Origin: Candidatus Avedoeria danica
GTDB lineage: Bacteria > Chloroflexota > Anaerolineae > Epilineales > Epilineaceae
Assembly: GCA_016703025.1 (NCBI GenBank)
Contig: JADJCV010000003.1
Location: 1-64,000 of the forward strand
DNA length: 64,000 nucleotides
Direction: 5' to 3'
A program made the position numbers and the translations under genes. The notes below the pieces were generated by a model that worked only from the letters and a program-made list of their open reading frames with translations, was not told the DNA's origin and ran no database searches. Positions 63,211 through 64,000 of this stretch are shown here, one piece after another. Position 1 is the stretch's first letter; every line of letters starts with the position of its first letter.

Positions 63211-64000
63211 ATGTCCTCCCCCACCCGCCCCGCCACCCCTGCCCGCCTGCGCCGCCTGCATGCCGCCGGCGCGCTCGACGCCGACGGCTATCGGCGGGTG
63301 CTGGCCGCGGCGTTGGCGCTGCCCCCCGCGGCGGCATGGCGGCGGTTCCTGGACCGGTTGATGCTGGCCATCGGCGCGACGCTGACCGTCACCGGCATCG
63401 TCGCGTTCTTTGCCTACAACTGGGCCAGCCTGGGCCGTCTTGGGCGCGTCGGGCTCGTCGAGCTCGCCCTCGTGACGGTCGGGGGGGTGGCGCTGTGGGC
63501 CGGTGTCGACCGGCTCGGCGGGCAGCTGGCGGGCATGGCCGCCGTGGCGCTCACCGGCGTCCTCCTCGGGGCGATCGGCCAGGCGTACCAGCAGGGCGCC
63601 GACCCTTGGACGCTCTTTGCCGTCACCGCCGCTCTCGGCCTGCCGTGGCTGATGGCGACGCGCTTCGCGCCGCTCTGGCTGCTCGAGTTGATCCTGGCGA
63701 ACCTCGCCCTTGGGCTGTGGTGGATCATCGACCTCGGGGACGACGGTGGCGCCGTCGCGCGTTTTCTCCTCGCGCTCAGCGCGCTGAACGGCGGCGCCTG
63801 GCTGTCATGGACGCAGGGCGCGGCGAGCGCCGGACTGTCGGCGGGGCGCTGGCTCCCGCGCGTCGTCGCGCTGGCCGCGCTGGCGCCGCTGGCGATCGGT
63901 GCGGCGGCGTACGTCGCCATCGACGTGCTGCGGTACGATGCCGGCCCGGATGACCTCCGGTTCGGGCCGAGCGGGCTGGCGGTGTTCGTCGTCTGGCTCA
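63211..64000 (+). CDS. DUF2157 membrane protein, partial
   Basis: The frame begins MSSPTRPATPARLRRLHAAG at 63211 and is still open at the window end (263 codons). The opening 50 residues match a DUF2157-type region, followed by strongly hydrophobic helices (TLTVTGIVAFFAYNWASLGR, LVTVGGVALWAGVDRLGG, GVLLGAIGQAYQQGADP, WLLELILANLALGLWWIID). No stop occurs in this frame to position 64000. Family function unknown; multi-pass membrane protein. It is divergent from the sufU fusion gene by 181 bp. Confidence 0.8.
   Translation, partial: MSSPTRPATPARLRRLHAAGALDADGYRRVLAAALALPPAAAWRRFLDRLMLAIGATLTVTGIVAFFAYNWASLGRLGRVGLVELALVTVGGVALWAGVDRLGGQLAGMAAVALTGVLLGAIGQAYQQGADPWTLFAVTAALGLPWLMATRFAPLWLLELILANLALGLWWIIDLGDDGGAVARFLLALSALNGGAWLSWTQGAASAGLSAGRWLPRVVALAALAPLAIGAAAYVAIDVLRYDAGPDDLRFGPSGLAVFVVWL

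Noticed and set aside
63029..63236. Longer N-terminus for the SufU fusion beginning at 63236
   Set aside because: The extra residues are not conserved, and that start overlaps the divergent DUF2157 gene start at 63211; the ATG at 63029 begins the conserved MSDLLDLYQ.

Overview
The window is very GC-rich DNA that most likely comes from a Chloroflexota bacterium of the Anaerolineae type. This is inferred from the secreted beta-propeller proteins with Thr/Pro-rich linkers and a Leu-Pro motif near the C-terminus, the DUF6391 protein, the LexA operators of GAAC-N4-GTTC type and the high GC. No rRNA, tRNA or CRISPR array was recognised.

Layout. 1-2064: a visibly AT-richer island with an overlapping DUF262 / HEPN gene pair (candidate toxin or defence module), both genes frameshifted. 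2065-3649: a complete IS256-family insertion with 26-bp inverted repeats, an 8-bp target duplication and a multiply frameshifted transposase, sitting at the stop codon of a frameshifted cyanophycin synthetase gene (cphA, 3649-6537). 6948-12843: DUF72 protein, alpha-carbonic anhydrase lipoprotein, and secreted TolB-like and Ycf48-like propellers. 13433-19192: a four-gene glutamate-synthase-type operon with separate FMN, amidotransferase and GXGXG subunits. 19549-20325: YceI-like protein. 20398-28728: a complete kdp potassium-uptake operon (30-aa ORF, kdpF, A, B, C, D, E). 28876-37149: VWFA surface protein, malic enzyme, a propeller protein, a possible cysteine peptidase and D-aminoacyl-tRNA deacylase. 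37190-44687: HEAT-repeat protein, RqcH, aminotransferase, DUF6391 and holA. 44825-50709: transaldolase, lexA with two SOS boxes, folK and a 1054-residue BNR/DNRLRE surface protein. 50939-54150: an Fe-S locus with a SufR-like regulator divergent from an A-type carrier and sufS. 54434-64000: SPFH protein, esterase, fumarase, zinc-ribbon/CBM9-like membrane protein, a SufU scaffold fused in frame to a lipoprotein-like domain, and the start of a DUF2157 membrane protein.

Cross-cutting signals. (i) Short palindromes of the GTAGGGGC type recur, mostly between convergent genes, and in four cases the TAG inside the palindrome is the stop codon of the adjacent gene. (ii) CCCTCCCCCA/TGGGGGAGGG stem-loops form a second family, one inside a 146-bp MITE-like element. 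(iii) At least ten apparent single- or two-base indels disrupt otherwise well-conserved genes in the first 6.5 kb, and one more lies at 17.3 kb. They could be real decay or assembly error, and the sequence alone cannot decide.

The kdp operon, glutamate synthase and cyanophycin synthetase point to potassium homeostasis and nitrogen assimilation/storage. Malic enzyme, fumarase and transaldolase are central carbon genes.
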